Assembly (NCBI GenBank): GCA_021299075.1
Contig: JAJTFU010000038.1
Coordinates: 1 to 13,964 of the forward strand
Length of the DNA stretch: 13,964 nucleotides
DNA from: Novosphingobium sp.
GTDB taxonomy: Bacteria > Pseudomonadota > Alphaproteobacteria > Sphingomonadales > Sphingomonadaceae
Direction of reading: 5' to 3'
Made by a program: the position numbers and the translations under genes. This document shows, one piece after another, positions 7,059-13,766 of this stretch. The notes beneath the pieces were generated by a model. It did no database searches and had not been told where the DNA came from. It saw only the letters and a list, made by a program, of their open reading frames with translations. The stretch's first letter is position 1, and every line of letters starts with the position of its first letter.

Positions 7059-8425
7059 CCCCGTGGTCCCTCGCTGGCGGCGAGCGCAAGCCGCTCGTCG
7101 ATCTGCGCACGGATCGCGCTGTGGCGATCGGCAGTCAGGTTATAGCGCCATGCCATGCCAGCGGCGATCAAGACCAGTACGCAGGGGATCACGCTGTAAC
7201 TGATCGAAAGAGCCAGCAATGGCTCGGCGCGATCCTCGCCAGCGGAAACGTAACCGACTGCACCCAGGATCAGCAGCGGCAAGCCAGAACCCAAGGCATA
7301 ACCCATCTTCTGCACCATCGCGATCGCGGCAAAGAACAGCCCCTGCTGCCGGTCCAGCGTTTCCGCAGTATCGATGTCAGCAGTGTCCGCGACCATGGCA
7401 TGCGGCAGCATCAGGACTGCCCCATAGCACATGCCCTTGATCACAAAGAGCGTGGTGAAAATGACGATCCCGCCTTTCGGCACGAAGAACATCAGTGCGT
7501 TGGTCGTGGCAACGATGACCAGGGCCAGGGTCAGGGCGCGATGCTTTTCGATCCGCTTCGCCAGCCAGACCCAGCCGGGCATCACCGCCAAGGCCGCTAC
7601 GAAGTAGCAGAAATAGATGATCCCGATATTGGAAACCCCTACAATATCGCGGGCAAAGAACACGGTAATCGTCTGCCGGAATACCTCGCCAATCGTGGCA
7701 ATCAGGACCAGCAGCGTGACATTCAGGAACGCCCGGTTGGCGACCAGCATCCGCAAGGCGCCGATGAACTTGAAGGGCGCCTTGGTGATCGGCGCGGCGG
7801 GTTCGGGCACCAGGAAAAAGGCAAGCGCGGCGCAGATCGGCAGCAGTACGATGATGAAATAGCTGAGCGCGGCCATCACGTCAGCGCTGGTTGCCCCCTC
7901 AAGGGTCAGGACATAGGCTGGGATCAGGGTCGAGCCTATCAGGCCCATGATGCTGAAAGCCTGCGAGACCGAACTGATCCGGGTGCGGATGTGATAGTCC
8001 GATGAAAGTTCGGCCGACCAGGCATGGTAGGGTAGCAGGATCAGGGTATAGCCCAGATAGACCAAGGCCACGGCTAGCGCGAAATAGACGATGCCGACAC
8101 CGGGTCCCGGCACGAACAGCATGCGCACGCCGGCCATCATGGTCAGTGCGCCAAAGATCAGCCAGACGCGCCGCCGCCCGATCCGTGGACGCCACCGGTC
8201 AGACAGCACGCCAACGATGGGATCGGTCACGAAGTCCGACAGGCGTGCCAGTATCAGCGAAAGACCGATCAATTGCAGGCTGAGCTGCAACTGACCGGAA
8301 TAGAGCGGGGCCAGGTAGATGGCGATCGGCAGACCGATCATGCCCAGCGGCAATTGCACCGATCCAAAGGCGACGATCCGCCAGAACCCGAGCGGCTGCT
8401 CGTCTGTACTCGCAGCTGATGCCAT
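7055..8425 (-). CDS. GPH-family (MelB-like) MFS cation symporter
   Basis: This 456-residue protein of about twelve membrane helices is an inner-membrane symporter of the glycoside-pentoside-hexuronide:cation type. The signature is in helix 2 and the following loop: RLSDFVTDPIVGVLSDR with D64 and D68 in the Dx3D spacing of MelB's cation site, then the basic IGRRRVW. Members classically import glycosides with Na+ or H+. In sphingomonads, relatives also sit in clusters for non-sugar compounds, so a glycosidic substrate is not assured. The ATG is preceded by GAGGAGAGCAGG about ten bases upstream. It overlaps the VOC gene by four bases and follows the NADP-type SDR after a 91-base gap with its own small hairpin. 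Its likely role is uptake of the compound produced by the exported hydrolase. Confidence 0.9.
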   Translation of the reverse strand: MASAASTDEQPLGFWRIVAFGSVQLPLGMIGLPIAIYLAPLYSGQLQLSLQLIGLSLILARLSDFVTDPIVGVLSDRWRPRIGRRRVWLIFGALTMMAGVRMLFVPGPGVGIVYFALAVALVYLGYTLILLPYHAWSAELSSDYHIRTRISSVSQAFSIMGLIGSTLIPAYVLTLEGATSADVMAALSYFIIVLLPICAALAFFLVPEPAAPITKAPFKFIGALRMLVANRAFLNVTLLVLIATIGEVFRQTITVFFARDIVGVSNIGIIYFCYFVAALAVMPGWVWLAKRIEKHRALTLALVIVATTNALMFFVPKGGIVIFTTLFVIKGMCYGAVLMLPHAMVADTADIDTAETLDRQQGLFFAAIAMVQKMGYALGSGLPLLILGAVGYVSAGEDRAEPLLALSISYSVIPCVLVLIAAGMAWRYNLTADRHSAIRAQIDERLALAASEGPRG

Positions 8426-8500
8426 TACCTGCTCTCCTCAACCTGGCTGGGCAGCTCGCGCAACGCGAGTGCTCCTGCCAGTTCCCTTGTTTCGCGCTCG

Positions 8501-8516
8501 TCCGGCTTTGGCCGGA
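8501..8516 (-). terminator. Small hairpin right after the SDR stop codon
   Basis: TCCGGC and GCCGGA form a perfect 6-bp stem around a 4-base loop, immediately after the stop codon of the minus-strand SDR. No T-run follows on the transcribed strand, so it is at best a weak terminator, a processing stop or a 3'-end protector in the 91-base gap before the transporter. Confidence 0.35.
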
Positions 8517-9293
8517 TCACAGCGGGAAGATCGAATGCCCCCCATCCAGCACCAGCGCCTGGCCGGTCATGAAGTTGCTTTGCTGCGAGGCAAGATAGAC
8601 CGCGATGCCCTCCATGTCCTCCAGCTGGCCGATCTTGCCCGATGCGGCTCGCCGGCGACAGCCGTCCTGGAAGGCCTTGGGCGTGTTGAGCGACATCTCC
8701 GTCTCGATGAAGCCGGGCAGGATCGCGTTGGCCTGGATCCCGGACCGCCCCAGTTCGATCGCCAGCGAGCGCACCAGGCCCGTTACAGCCGCTTTGGTCA
8801 AGCAGTAACCGGCCGAATTGGGAAGCCCGAGGATGGCCGCCACCGAAGAGGTCACGATCAGCTTACCGCCAGCCTGACGCTCCTGCCAGTGCCGGGTGGC
8901 AAGCTGGAACGTGTCGATCACGCTGAGGATGTTGAGATCGTTCGTGGCGAGCCAGGCCGAACGGTCCAGATCGACAAAGGCGCCGCGCGCGCCGGATCCG
9001 CCGGCATTGGCAAAGCAGCTGTCGATCTTGCCGAATGCCGCGATGGTCTGTTCAAAGGCGGCGGCACTCGATGCGGGATCGGTTACATCGGCCACAAAGC
9101 TGTGGGCTTGCCCGCCAAGTGCGGTCAGTTCGGCGACTGCCGCGGCATTCTTGGCTTCATTGCGGCCCCAGATCGCGATCTGTGCACCGGCCTTGATCAG
9201 ACCTTTCGCCATGGCCAGCCCCAAGCCGCCATTGCCCCCGGTAACCAGGGCAACGTGGCCTTCAAGGTCGAAAATTCTCTGCATCTGGTTCAT
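8517..9293 (-). CDS. SDR-family oxidoreductase, NADP-type signature
   Basis: This is a 258-residue classical short-chain dehydrogenase/reductase. Motifs are TGGNGGLG (18-25), ANAG (95-98, in place of the usual NNAG), and catalytic S150, Y163 and K167 (SSVAAILG...YCLTK). The end of strand 2 reads WGRNEAK with R44, which favours NADP(H), unlike the second SDR in this block. The C-terminus (FMTGQALVLDGGHSIFPL) is typical of the family. The ATG lies in the stop of the preceding hydrolase gene (ATGA), with GGCGA close upstream, so the two are translationally coupled. A start at Met4 cannot be excluded. The substrate is probably the hydrolase product or a later intermediate, which is inference from coupling alone. 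Confidence 0.92.
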   Translation of the reverse strand: MNQMQRIFDLEGHVALVTGGNGGLGLAMAKGLIKAGAQIAIWGRNEAKNAAAVAELTALGGQAHSFVADVTDPASSAAAFEQTIAAFGKIDSCFANAGGSGARGAFVDLDRSAWLATNDLNILSVIDTFQLATRHWQERQAGGKLIVTSSVAAILGLPNSAGYCLTKAAVTGLVRSLAIELGRSGIQANAILPGFIETEMSLNTPKAFQDGCRRRAASGKIGQLEDMEGIAVYLASQQSNFMTGQALVLDGGHSIFPL

Positions 9294-10570
9294 TCGCCTG
9301 CTGCCTTGTGATGAAGTTCCAGCCCCCGCGCCCAGCGGCGCTGGAAGCCTCGCCAGTAGCCTGGCTGGTTATCCCCTGCGGTCATTCCACCCCATTGCTG
9401 CCCGAAGGTGCTGGGCCACTGGCCCTGGTTGGCAAACGGGGTGGGCACATCGAGGTAACGCCGCTTGCTGTCATCGCCCTTCAAATGCAGATCGAAGAAG
9501 GCGCTGATGAAGTGCGTGTTGATCGCGTCGATCCGGTCCTTGCGCCAGACCGGATCGGCCAGGAATTCGATTGTAGGGAAATCTGCGTCTAGCGGCACAA
9601 CCACCGGATTCCCGGCAATGTTATGGGCCGCCTCGCGATAGACCAGCAGATAGCGGTCCGCCCCCAACGCTGCCTGAAACAGCCGCTTCACGCCGCGCTC
9701 AAACCCGACTACGTCGTCCTGGTCCCCGGCAATCAGCAGCAGCGGCTTGCGCAGGTTGGCCAGAGCGGCATCTTGCCACGCCATGGCGCCCGGCTGGCCG
9801 CCCCACGGCGCGAGCGTGACCACCGCCTTGACGTGCTGCGCCAGTAGCGCATCCGGAGGCGGCAGCATGGACCGTGCCGCTGGCGGGAATTGGGCAAAGG
9901 CGGGAGCGGCGGGATCGAGCGGCACCCCGGCGGTGGTCAGAGTGCCGTATCCGCCCATCGAAAAGCCCAGCAGGCCGATCGCACCCGGATCGATCTGCGC
10001 AGTCACGTCCGGCGCAAGCTTGCCGTCCAGTGCGGCCTTGAGCACAAATTGCTGATCGCGTGACCGGTTGAGCAGAACCCCGCCAAACGATGCCGCGAAC
10101 GTTGCCGCATCGGTAAATGACTGGTCGCGGTGATCGATCGAAGCGACAATGTAACCACGTGAGGCCAGCATTTCGCCCAGGCGGCTCATGTGCTCGGCCC
10201 AGCCGCCGTACCCGTGTGAAATCAGGATCAACGGGAAGCGCTGGCCGATAATCGGCGCAGCGTGAGTTGCTGCGGCGCCTGCTTCGGCAATCTCCAGCGC
10301 TTGCTGGCCGGGCAGCGCCCGCCGGTGCCTGTAAACCGCCCGCTCGGATGAAGCGGAGCGGGCTGGGAACCACAGCCGCACACCAATGGCGCGCCCGCTC
10401 ACTGCCAGCTCATGGGCTTGGGTGCCGATAGCAAAGCTGCCCGGGCCCGACAGTTCGGGCATTTCGGCTGAAGGCTTCGCGAGGGGCTGCTGTGCAAGCG
10501 CCGTACCCGAAACCAGTGCGACCGCCATGGCCGCCAGGCCGGTCACAATGGTTCGCCTCAGTCGCTGCAT
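9290..10570 (-). CDS. Exported serine alpha/beta hydrolase (PAF-acetylhydrolase/dienelactone-hydrolase-like)
   Basis: The 426-residue precursor has a signal peptide (MQRLRRTIVTGLAAMAVALV, then SGTALA, with cleavage expected before QQPLAK), so the enzyme is probably periplasmic. It resembles large bacterial alpha/beta hydrolases related to platelet-activating-factor acetylhydrolase and dienelactone hydrolase. Motifs in order are SHGYGG (oxyanion region), the nucleophile elbow GFSMGG, GDQDDVV with the probable acid, and AAHNI with the probable catalytic His. Counting from the chosen Met, these residues are about S204, D285 and H316. An ester or lactone substrate is the likely target. ATG 10570 was preferred to the TTG at 10579 because AGAGGA then sits about ten bases away rather than two. 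It follows the receptor gene after a 100-base gap containing a strong hairpin and overlaps the SDR by four bases. Confidence 0.85.
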   Translation of the reverse strand: MQRLRRTIVTGLAAMAVALVSGTALAQQPLAKPSAEMPELSGPGSFAIGTQAHELAVSGRAIGVRLWFPARSASSERAVYRHRRALPGQQALEIAEAGAAATHAAPIIGQRFPLILISHGYGGWAEHMSRLGEMLASRGYIVASIDHRDQSFTDAATFAASFGGVLLNRSRDQQFVLKAALDGKLAPDVTAQIDPGAIGLLGFSMGGYGTLTTAGVPLDPAAPAFAQFPPAARSMLPPPDALLAQHVKAVVTLAPWGGQPGAMAWQDAALANLRKPLLLIAGDQDDVVGFERGVKRLFQAALGADRYLLVYREAAHNIAGNPVVVPLDADFPTIEFLADPVWRKDRIDAINTHFISAFFDLHLKGDDSKRRYLDVPTPFANQGQWPSTFGQQWGGMTAGDNQPGYWRGFQRRWARGLELHHKAAGE

Positions 10571-10602
10571 GATCGGCAAGGTCCTCTGTCTGGCTCCAAA
10601 GC

Positions 10603-10632
10603 GGCAGGCGAAGGAGGAGACCTTCGCCTGCC
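10603..10632 (-). terminator. Strong 12-bp hairpin between receptor and enzyme genes
   Basis: GGCAGGCGAAGG and CCTTCGCCTGCC form a perfect 12-bp stem with a 6-base loop, about 40 bases after the receptor stop. On the transcribed strand only a short TTT follows, so termination would be partial. A competing smaller stem, CGCCT/AGGCG at 10625-10638, shares one arm with the large one, which gives an attenuator-like pair of alternative folds. The likely effect is to make receptor mRNA more abundant or stable than the downstream enzyme mRNA. Confidence 0.6.
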
Positions 10633-10670
10633 CAGGCGGGAGAGTGCGCCAGTTGGTTGCTTGGTGGTGC

Positions 10671-13019
10671 TTACTTGAACCCGACGCGCAGGCTCAGACC
10701 AAAGGTCCGCGGGTCAAGCAGGAAGGCACTGCGGAAGCTGCCGACCAGGTTGGAGTTCACCTCCAGCCAGGTGATGCTGTCCTCATTCGTCAGATTCTTG
10801 ACGAATGCGGTCACGCTCCAATCCTTGCCGCTGTTGGCGATCTGGATCGATGCGTCGAGCTGGCTCCAGCTGCCAACCCGATCAGCCGGTACGTTGAACT
10901 CACGAGAGTGGAAGCCGGACTGCGAGTAGAAATCGACCCGCGGCCGCACGGTCCAATCTGAGCCGGTGTCGATCGTGTATTCAGCGGCCAGCTTCAGCGT
11001 GCGACGCGGCGCATTCGGCAGCTGGTTGCCCTGGATCTGAAACAGCGCCCCGCCGCGCGATGGATCGGAAGAACGGTAATCGCTGCGGACGGTCGCATTC
11101 AGCAGGCCCAGGCTGGCTTCGAGGCGCAGCGGCTCGATCGGCGTGTAGACCAGCTCGGCTTCCAGGCCTCGCACCCGCGACTTCGGAATGTTGGTATTTG
11201 CCACCGCAGTCCCAACAAGGTTGCCGACAATCAGGTTCGAGTATTCATAGTTGAACAGGGCCAGGTTCAACCGTCCCTTGCCGTCCATGAAGGTGTTCTT
11301 GATGCCCAGTTCATAGGCGTCGATCACCTCGGATTCGAATACCGGGATGGTGTTGTTGCCCGGATTGAACCCGCCCGATTTGAACCCGCGCGAGAATGAC
11401 AGGTAGACGTTGGTATCCTGGGTGAAGGAAAGGGTGGGATTCCAGTTCAGGATGGCACGTCCGGTAACCTTGTCGAACTCGGCATCGCCGATGAAGTAGG
11501 GGTTCAGCGCGAAGGTACCTGAAGCGGTTTCGATATGCTTTTCGTCATGCGTGTAACGCAGGCCGCCGGTCAGCTTCAGGTTCTCGGCCAGATCGACATA
11601 GGCTTCACCGAACACGGCATAAGACTTTACCTGGCCTAGGCGGGTATCAAACTTTGAAACCGCCCCAAAGGTGCGGTTGGCCGGGGTCCAGGTATCAACA
11701 TAACCAGACGAGCGTGAGTTCAGATAGAAGCCGCCGAAGATGAAATTGAACGCACCGTCAAAGCGCGAGGCAAGCCGCAACTCCTGGCTGAACTGCTTGC
11801 GCGTGCCGCCACCGGTTTGCGACGTGCGGTAGTCGGTGGTGGTGACCGGCCGACCTGACAGCAGATAGGTCATCACGCCATTGCCATTGCCGGCGTCGGG
11901 GATCACGTGCGTGCCAAAGGTGCCGGGATTGAAGGCATTGGGTCGATAACCCTGATCGAAATCGCGCTCGCTGGAATTGTTGCCGTCGCGCAGACCGGTG
12001 ACCGAGGTCAGCGTAAGATCGCCCAGTTCCTGGTTGATCTCCAGGGTGGCGAGAAAGTCCTCGGCTTTCTGGAACGGCTTTACGTCAATCCGCACTTCGC
12101 GCAGGCTGGTCGGGTTGGCGGCATAAGTGCCGGCCCGCACTCGGCCGCCCAGCAGGAAGTTGTCGATCAGGAAGTTGTTGGTCGGGAAAGCGGCCGAAAC
12201 CGAATTGGGCGAGCAGCCAAAGGTAGGGTCCGGCGTGCACAGCGATTTCACCGCTTCCTGCCGATTGGAATCTTCCCTGAAATAGGTCAGGGTCAGGTCA
12301 ACCGTCGTCGCATCCGAAGGCTCGAAGCGTGTGCTCGAGCGCAAGGTGAACTGGTTGCGGCCATCGACCATCGTGTCATCGAGCAGGTTCTTCGTATAAC
12401 CGTCACGGTTGATGTAATTGGCGGCGAAGCGCTGATAGAGACCATCCGCCAGCGGAATGTTTATCGCGGCATTGGCGCGAACGCCGCGCGGGCTTTCGCC
12501 CTGGATTTCGACATAGCCCTCGAACTGGTCGGTCGGGCGGCGGGTCACGAAATTGATGACGCCGCCGGTGGTGTTGCGACCGAACAGGGTGCCTTGCGGG
12601 CCGCGCAGCACCTCGATCCGCTCCATGTCGAAGAATTCGCCGAAGCTGCTGCCCGATTGCAGGAACACGCCATTCACAAGCACGCCGATATTGGTGTCAC
12701 CGGTTCCGCCATAGGAGGCGGAGCCAACGCCGCGAATCGTGATGTTGCGGTTGGCCGAAAGGGTCACGTTGGGCGCGTTGAACTGAAGGTCCTTGCTGTC
12801 CTCCACCCGTGCGGCCTCGAGCGCGGCGGCATTCAGTGCCGTAATCGCAATCGGCACGTCCTGGACATTTTCGGCCTTTTTCTGAGCCGTAACGACAATC
12901 GTGTCACGGTCCTCTGCCTGGTTCTCACTCTCGCTTTGGGCGAAGGCGGGCGCTGCTGACGCGGCCCACGCAATGGCCAGAACCGATGCACCTAGTGCCT
13001 TATTCAGGGTCTTTGACAT
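10671..13019 (-). CDS. TonB-dependent outer-membrane receptor
   Basis: This 782-residue outer-membrane beta-barrel takes up a substrate with energy from TonB-ExbBD. The signal peptide runs to about residue 27 (APAFA, then QSESE). The TonB box is DTIVVTA (39-45). The plug domain follows, with NVQDVPIAIT, ITIRGVGS, VNGVFLQSG and ERIEVLRGPQGTLFGRNTTG at about 133-152. The remainder is the barrel; C261 and C269 in an early loop may form a disulfide. ATG 13019 was chosen because GGGAGGA lies directly upstream, while the frame's 13 extra upstream codons do not look like a signal peptide. The protein ends in LRVGFK: the final aromatic usual for barrel proteins is one residue in from the end. It is first in the block and separated from the enzymes by a hairpin. 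The type is common for non-siderophore substrates in sphingomonads; the ligand is unknown. Confidence 0.95.
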   Translation of the reverse strand: MSKTLNKALGASVLAIAWAASAAPAFAQSESENQAEDRDTIVVTAQKKAENVQDVPIAITALNAAALEAARVEDSKDLQFNAPNVTLSANRNITIRGVGSASYGGTGDTNIGVLVNGVFLQSGSSFGEFFDMERIEVLRGPQGTLFGRNTTGGVINFVTRRPTDQFEGYVEIQGESPRGVRANAAINIPLADGLYQRFAANYINRDGYTKNLLDDTMVDGRNQFTLRSSTRFEPSDATTVDLTLTYFREDSNRQEAVKSLCTPDPTFGCSPNSVSAAFPTNNFLIDNFLLGGRVRAGTYAANPTSLREVRIDVKPFQKAEDFLATLEINQELGDLTLTSVTGLRDGNNSSERDFDQGYRPNAFNPGTFGTHVIPDAGNGNGVMTYLLSGRPVTTTDYRTSQTGGGTRKQFSQELRLASRFDGAFNFIFGGFYLNSRSSGYVDTWTPANRTFGAVSKFDTRLGQVKSYAVFGEAYVDLAENLKLTGGLRYTHDEKHIETASGTFALNPYFIGDAEFDKVTGRAILNWNPTLSFTQDTNVYLSFSRGFKSGGFNPGNNTIPVFESEVIDAYELGIKNTFMDGKGRLNLALFNYEYSNLIVGNLVGTAVANTNIPKSRVRGLEAELVYTPIEPLRLEASLGLLNATVRSDYRSSDPSRGGALFQIQGNQLPNAPRRTLKLAAEYTIDTGSDWTVRPRVDFYSQSGFHSREFNVPADRVGSWSQLDASIQIANSGKDWSVTAFVKNLTNEDSITWLEVNSNLVGSFRSAFLLDPRTFGLSLRVGFK

Positions 13020-13041
13020 GCATTCCTCCCATGGATGTTGA

Positions 13042-13074
13042 CCATGTGTGCAATACAAATGGACATGCCGTCAA
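13042..13074 (-). promoter_or_regulatory. Candidate operator and -35 element upstream of the receptor gene
   Basis: The imperfect inverted repeat CCATGTGTGC-A-ATACAAATGG spans 13042-13062 (7 of 10 positions pair) just upstream of the receptor's ribosome-binding site. On the minus strand a possible -35 element TTGACG lies at 13069-13074, so the repeat would cover the start-proximal part of the promoter. No convincing -10 hexamer was found. The right half (ATACAAAT) resembles TTACAATT in the palindrome before the tetR gene at six of eight positions. The assignment is tentative. Confidence 0.25.
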
Positions 13075-13208
13075 TAGTGTCAGCAATTTCGCCCGGAACT
13101 GGTCCATATTCCAGCCAATTCGGCGATGTTTATCGCTGCTATTGGAATGATAGATAATAACTGTGCCGCAGTCCGTCGGCGTGACCGGGGCTAGGGAAAT
13201 GGCGCGCC

Positions 13209-13238
13209 GATCGAATGCTCAGTCAAAATGATCGAATG
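13209..13238. repeat. 9-bp direct repeat GATCGAATG, 21 bp apart
   Basis: GATCGAATG occurs at 13209-13217 and again at 13230-13238. The 21-base period equals two helical turns, which would place two bound protomers on the same face of the DNA. It could be a regulator site or chance. Confidence 0.35.
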
Positions 13239-13329
13239 AACAACCAATGGCAGCTTAGAGCGCAAGGGCCCCAAAAGCCGCCATTCCGGATCGTCCGACA
13301 AAGCTGAAATTTCATTGGACTTACCCCGC

Positions 13330-13346
13330 GCACCAAGCATTGGTGC
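13330..13346. repeat. 17-bp perfect inverted repeat GCACCAA-GCA-TTGGTGC
   Basis: Arms of 7 bp flank a 3-base centre, about 110 bases before the DUF3489 start. It could be an operator or a small hairpin. It is not followed by a T-run in either direction, so it does not look like a terminator. Confidence 0.45.
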
Positions 13347-13417
13347 TGTCAGTGAATCGCGCGCCTGAATGGCTAGCGGAGCCCTGACCAGCAGGACTGG
13401 CGGGGCCTTGGGTGATG

Positions 13418-13440
13418 GGAGCAGCGACAGTCGCTGCTCC
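13418..13440. repeat. 23-bp perfect palindrome upstream of the DUF3489 gene
   Basis: GGAGCAGCGAC, a single A, then GTCGCTGCTCC: 11-bp arms with no mismatch. It ends 17 bases before the DUF3489 ATG and just before the ribosome-binding site AGGAGA (13445-13450). In RNA it would form a stable hairpin in the leader; in DNA it is a good site for a dimeric regulator or recombinase. Its position suggests control of the DUF3489/DUF2924 pair. Confidence 0.7.
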
Positions 13441-13457
13441 AATCAGGAGAACCACCC

Positions 13458-13766
13458 ATGATGAATGATGACACCCCAAAAGTAGCAGCAAAACCTACCC
13501 GCAGAATGGCCCGCGAGCCCAAGGCGGATCTGGTAGCAGCCCCCTCACCCAAGCGCTCCAGCAAGTCCGAGGCTGTCCTTGTCATGCTGCAACGACCCGA
13601 GGGTGCGACCCTCGACCAACTTGCAATTGCAACCGGTTGGCTGCCCCACACAACGCGAGCAGCACTGACGGGGCTCAAGAAGAAGGGCCACGAAGTCACC
13701 AGCGACAAGCCAGCTGGCAGCGTGCGAACCTACCGGTTGACTGCTGGAGCGAAGACCGCCCAATGA
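13458..13766 (+). CDS. DUF3489 domain protein (small winged-helix-like)
   Basis: This small 102-residue protein has a basic, low-complexity N-terminus (about 1-35, rich in Lys, Arg, Ala and Pro) and a compact DUF3489 domain at about 36-94: KSEAVLVMLQRPEGATLDQL, ATGWLPHTTRAAL, GLKKKGHEVTS, then VRTYRL. That pattern (helix, ATGW-PH-T-R helix, basic loop, beta hairpin) looks like a winged helix, so DNA binding is likely but unproven. The ATG has AGGAGA seven bases upstream; a second ATG follows at once. The gene overlaps the DUF2924 gene by ATGA. In alphaproteobacteria this pair usually precedes a large serine recombinase, so it probably belongs to a mobile or island module. The exact role is unknown. 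Confidence 0.85.
   Translation: MMNDDTPKVAAKPTRRMAREPKADLVAAPSPKRSSKSEAVLVMLQRPEGATLDQLAIATGWLPHTTRAALTGLKKKGHEVTSDKPAGSVRTYRLTAGAKTAQ

Larger units (their letters stand above)
13075..13417. other. Non-coding stretch between the receptor upstream region and the DUF3489 gene
   Basis: No convincing gene was found here; the only open frame of note is an 83-codon minus-strand one without a credible ribosome-binding site or family likeness. The base composition looks more A+T-rich around 13075-13260 than in the genes, as expected for a regulatory region. Two small repeats inside it are listed separately. The boundary between the catabolic block and the mobile-type DUF3489/DUF2924 module must lie here, but no attachment site or terminal repeat is evident. 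Confidence 0.5.

Noticed and set aside
8501..8516. Calling the small hairpin after the SDR a full intrinsic terminator that splits the operon
   Set aside because: The stem is only 6 bp and there is no T-run, and the transporter 91 bases on shows no clear promoter, so a split into two operons is not supported.
8319..9311. 330-codon open frame on the plus strand over the transporter start and the SDR
   Set aside because: It runs antisense to two clear genes with motifs and ribosome-binding sites, and its product resembles nothing known.
11907..12959. 350-codon open frame on the plus strand, antisense to the receptor gene
   Set aside because: The opposite strand is an unmistakable TonB-dependent receptor. 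The antisense product has no recognisable domain and is a by-product of high-G+C codon use.
13020..13058. Upstream extension of the receptor start by 13 codons
   Set aside because: The extension (MYCTHGQHPWEEC) would precede a normal signal peptide and overlaps the ribosome-binding site GGGAGGA used by ATG 13019.
13191..13442. 83-codon open frame on the minus strand in the non-coding stretch
   Set aside because: No credible ribosome-binding site, no family likeness, and it would begin inside or beside the palindrome at 13418-13440.
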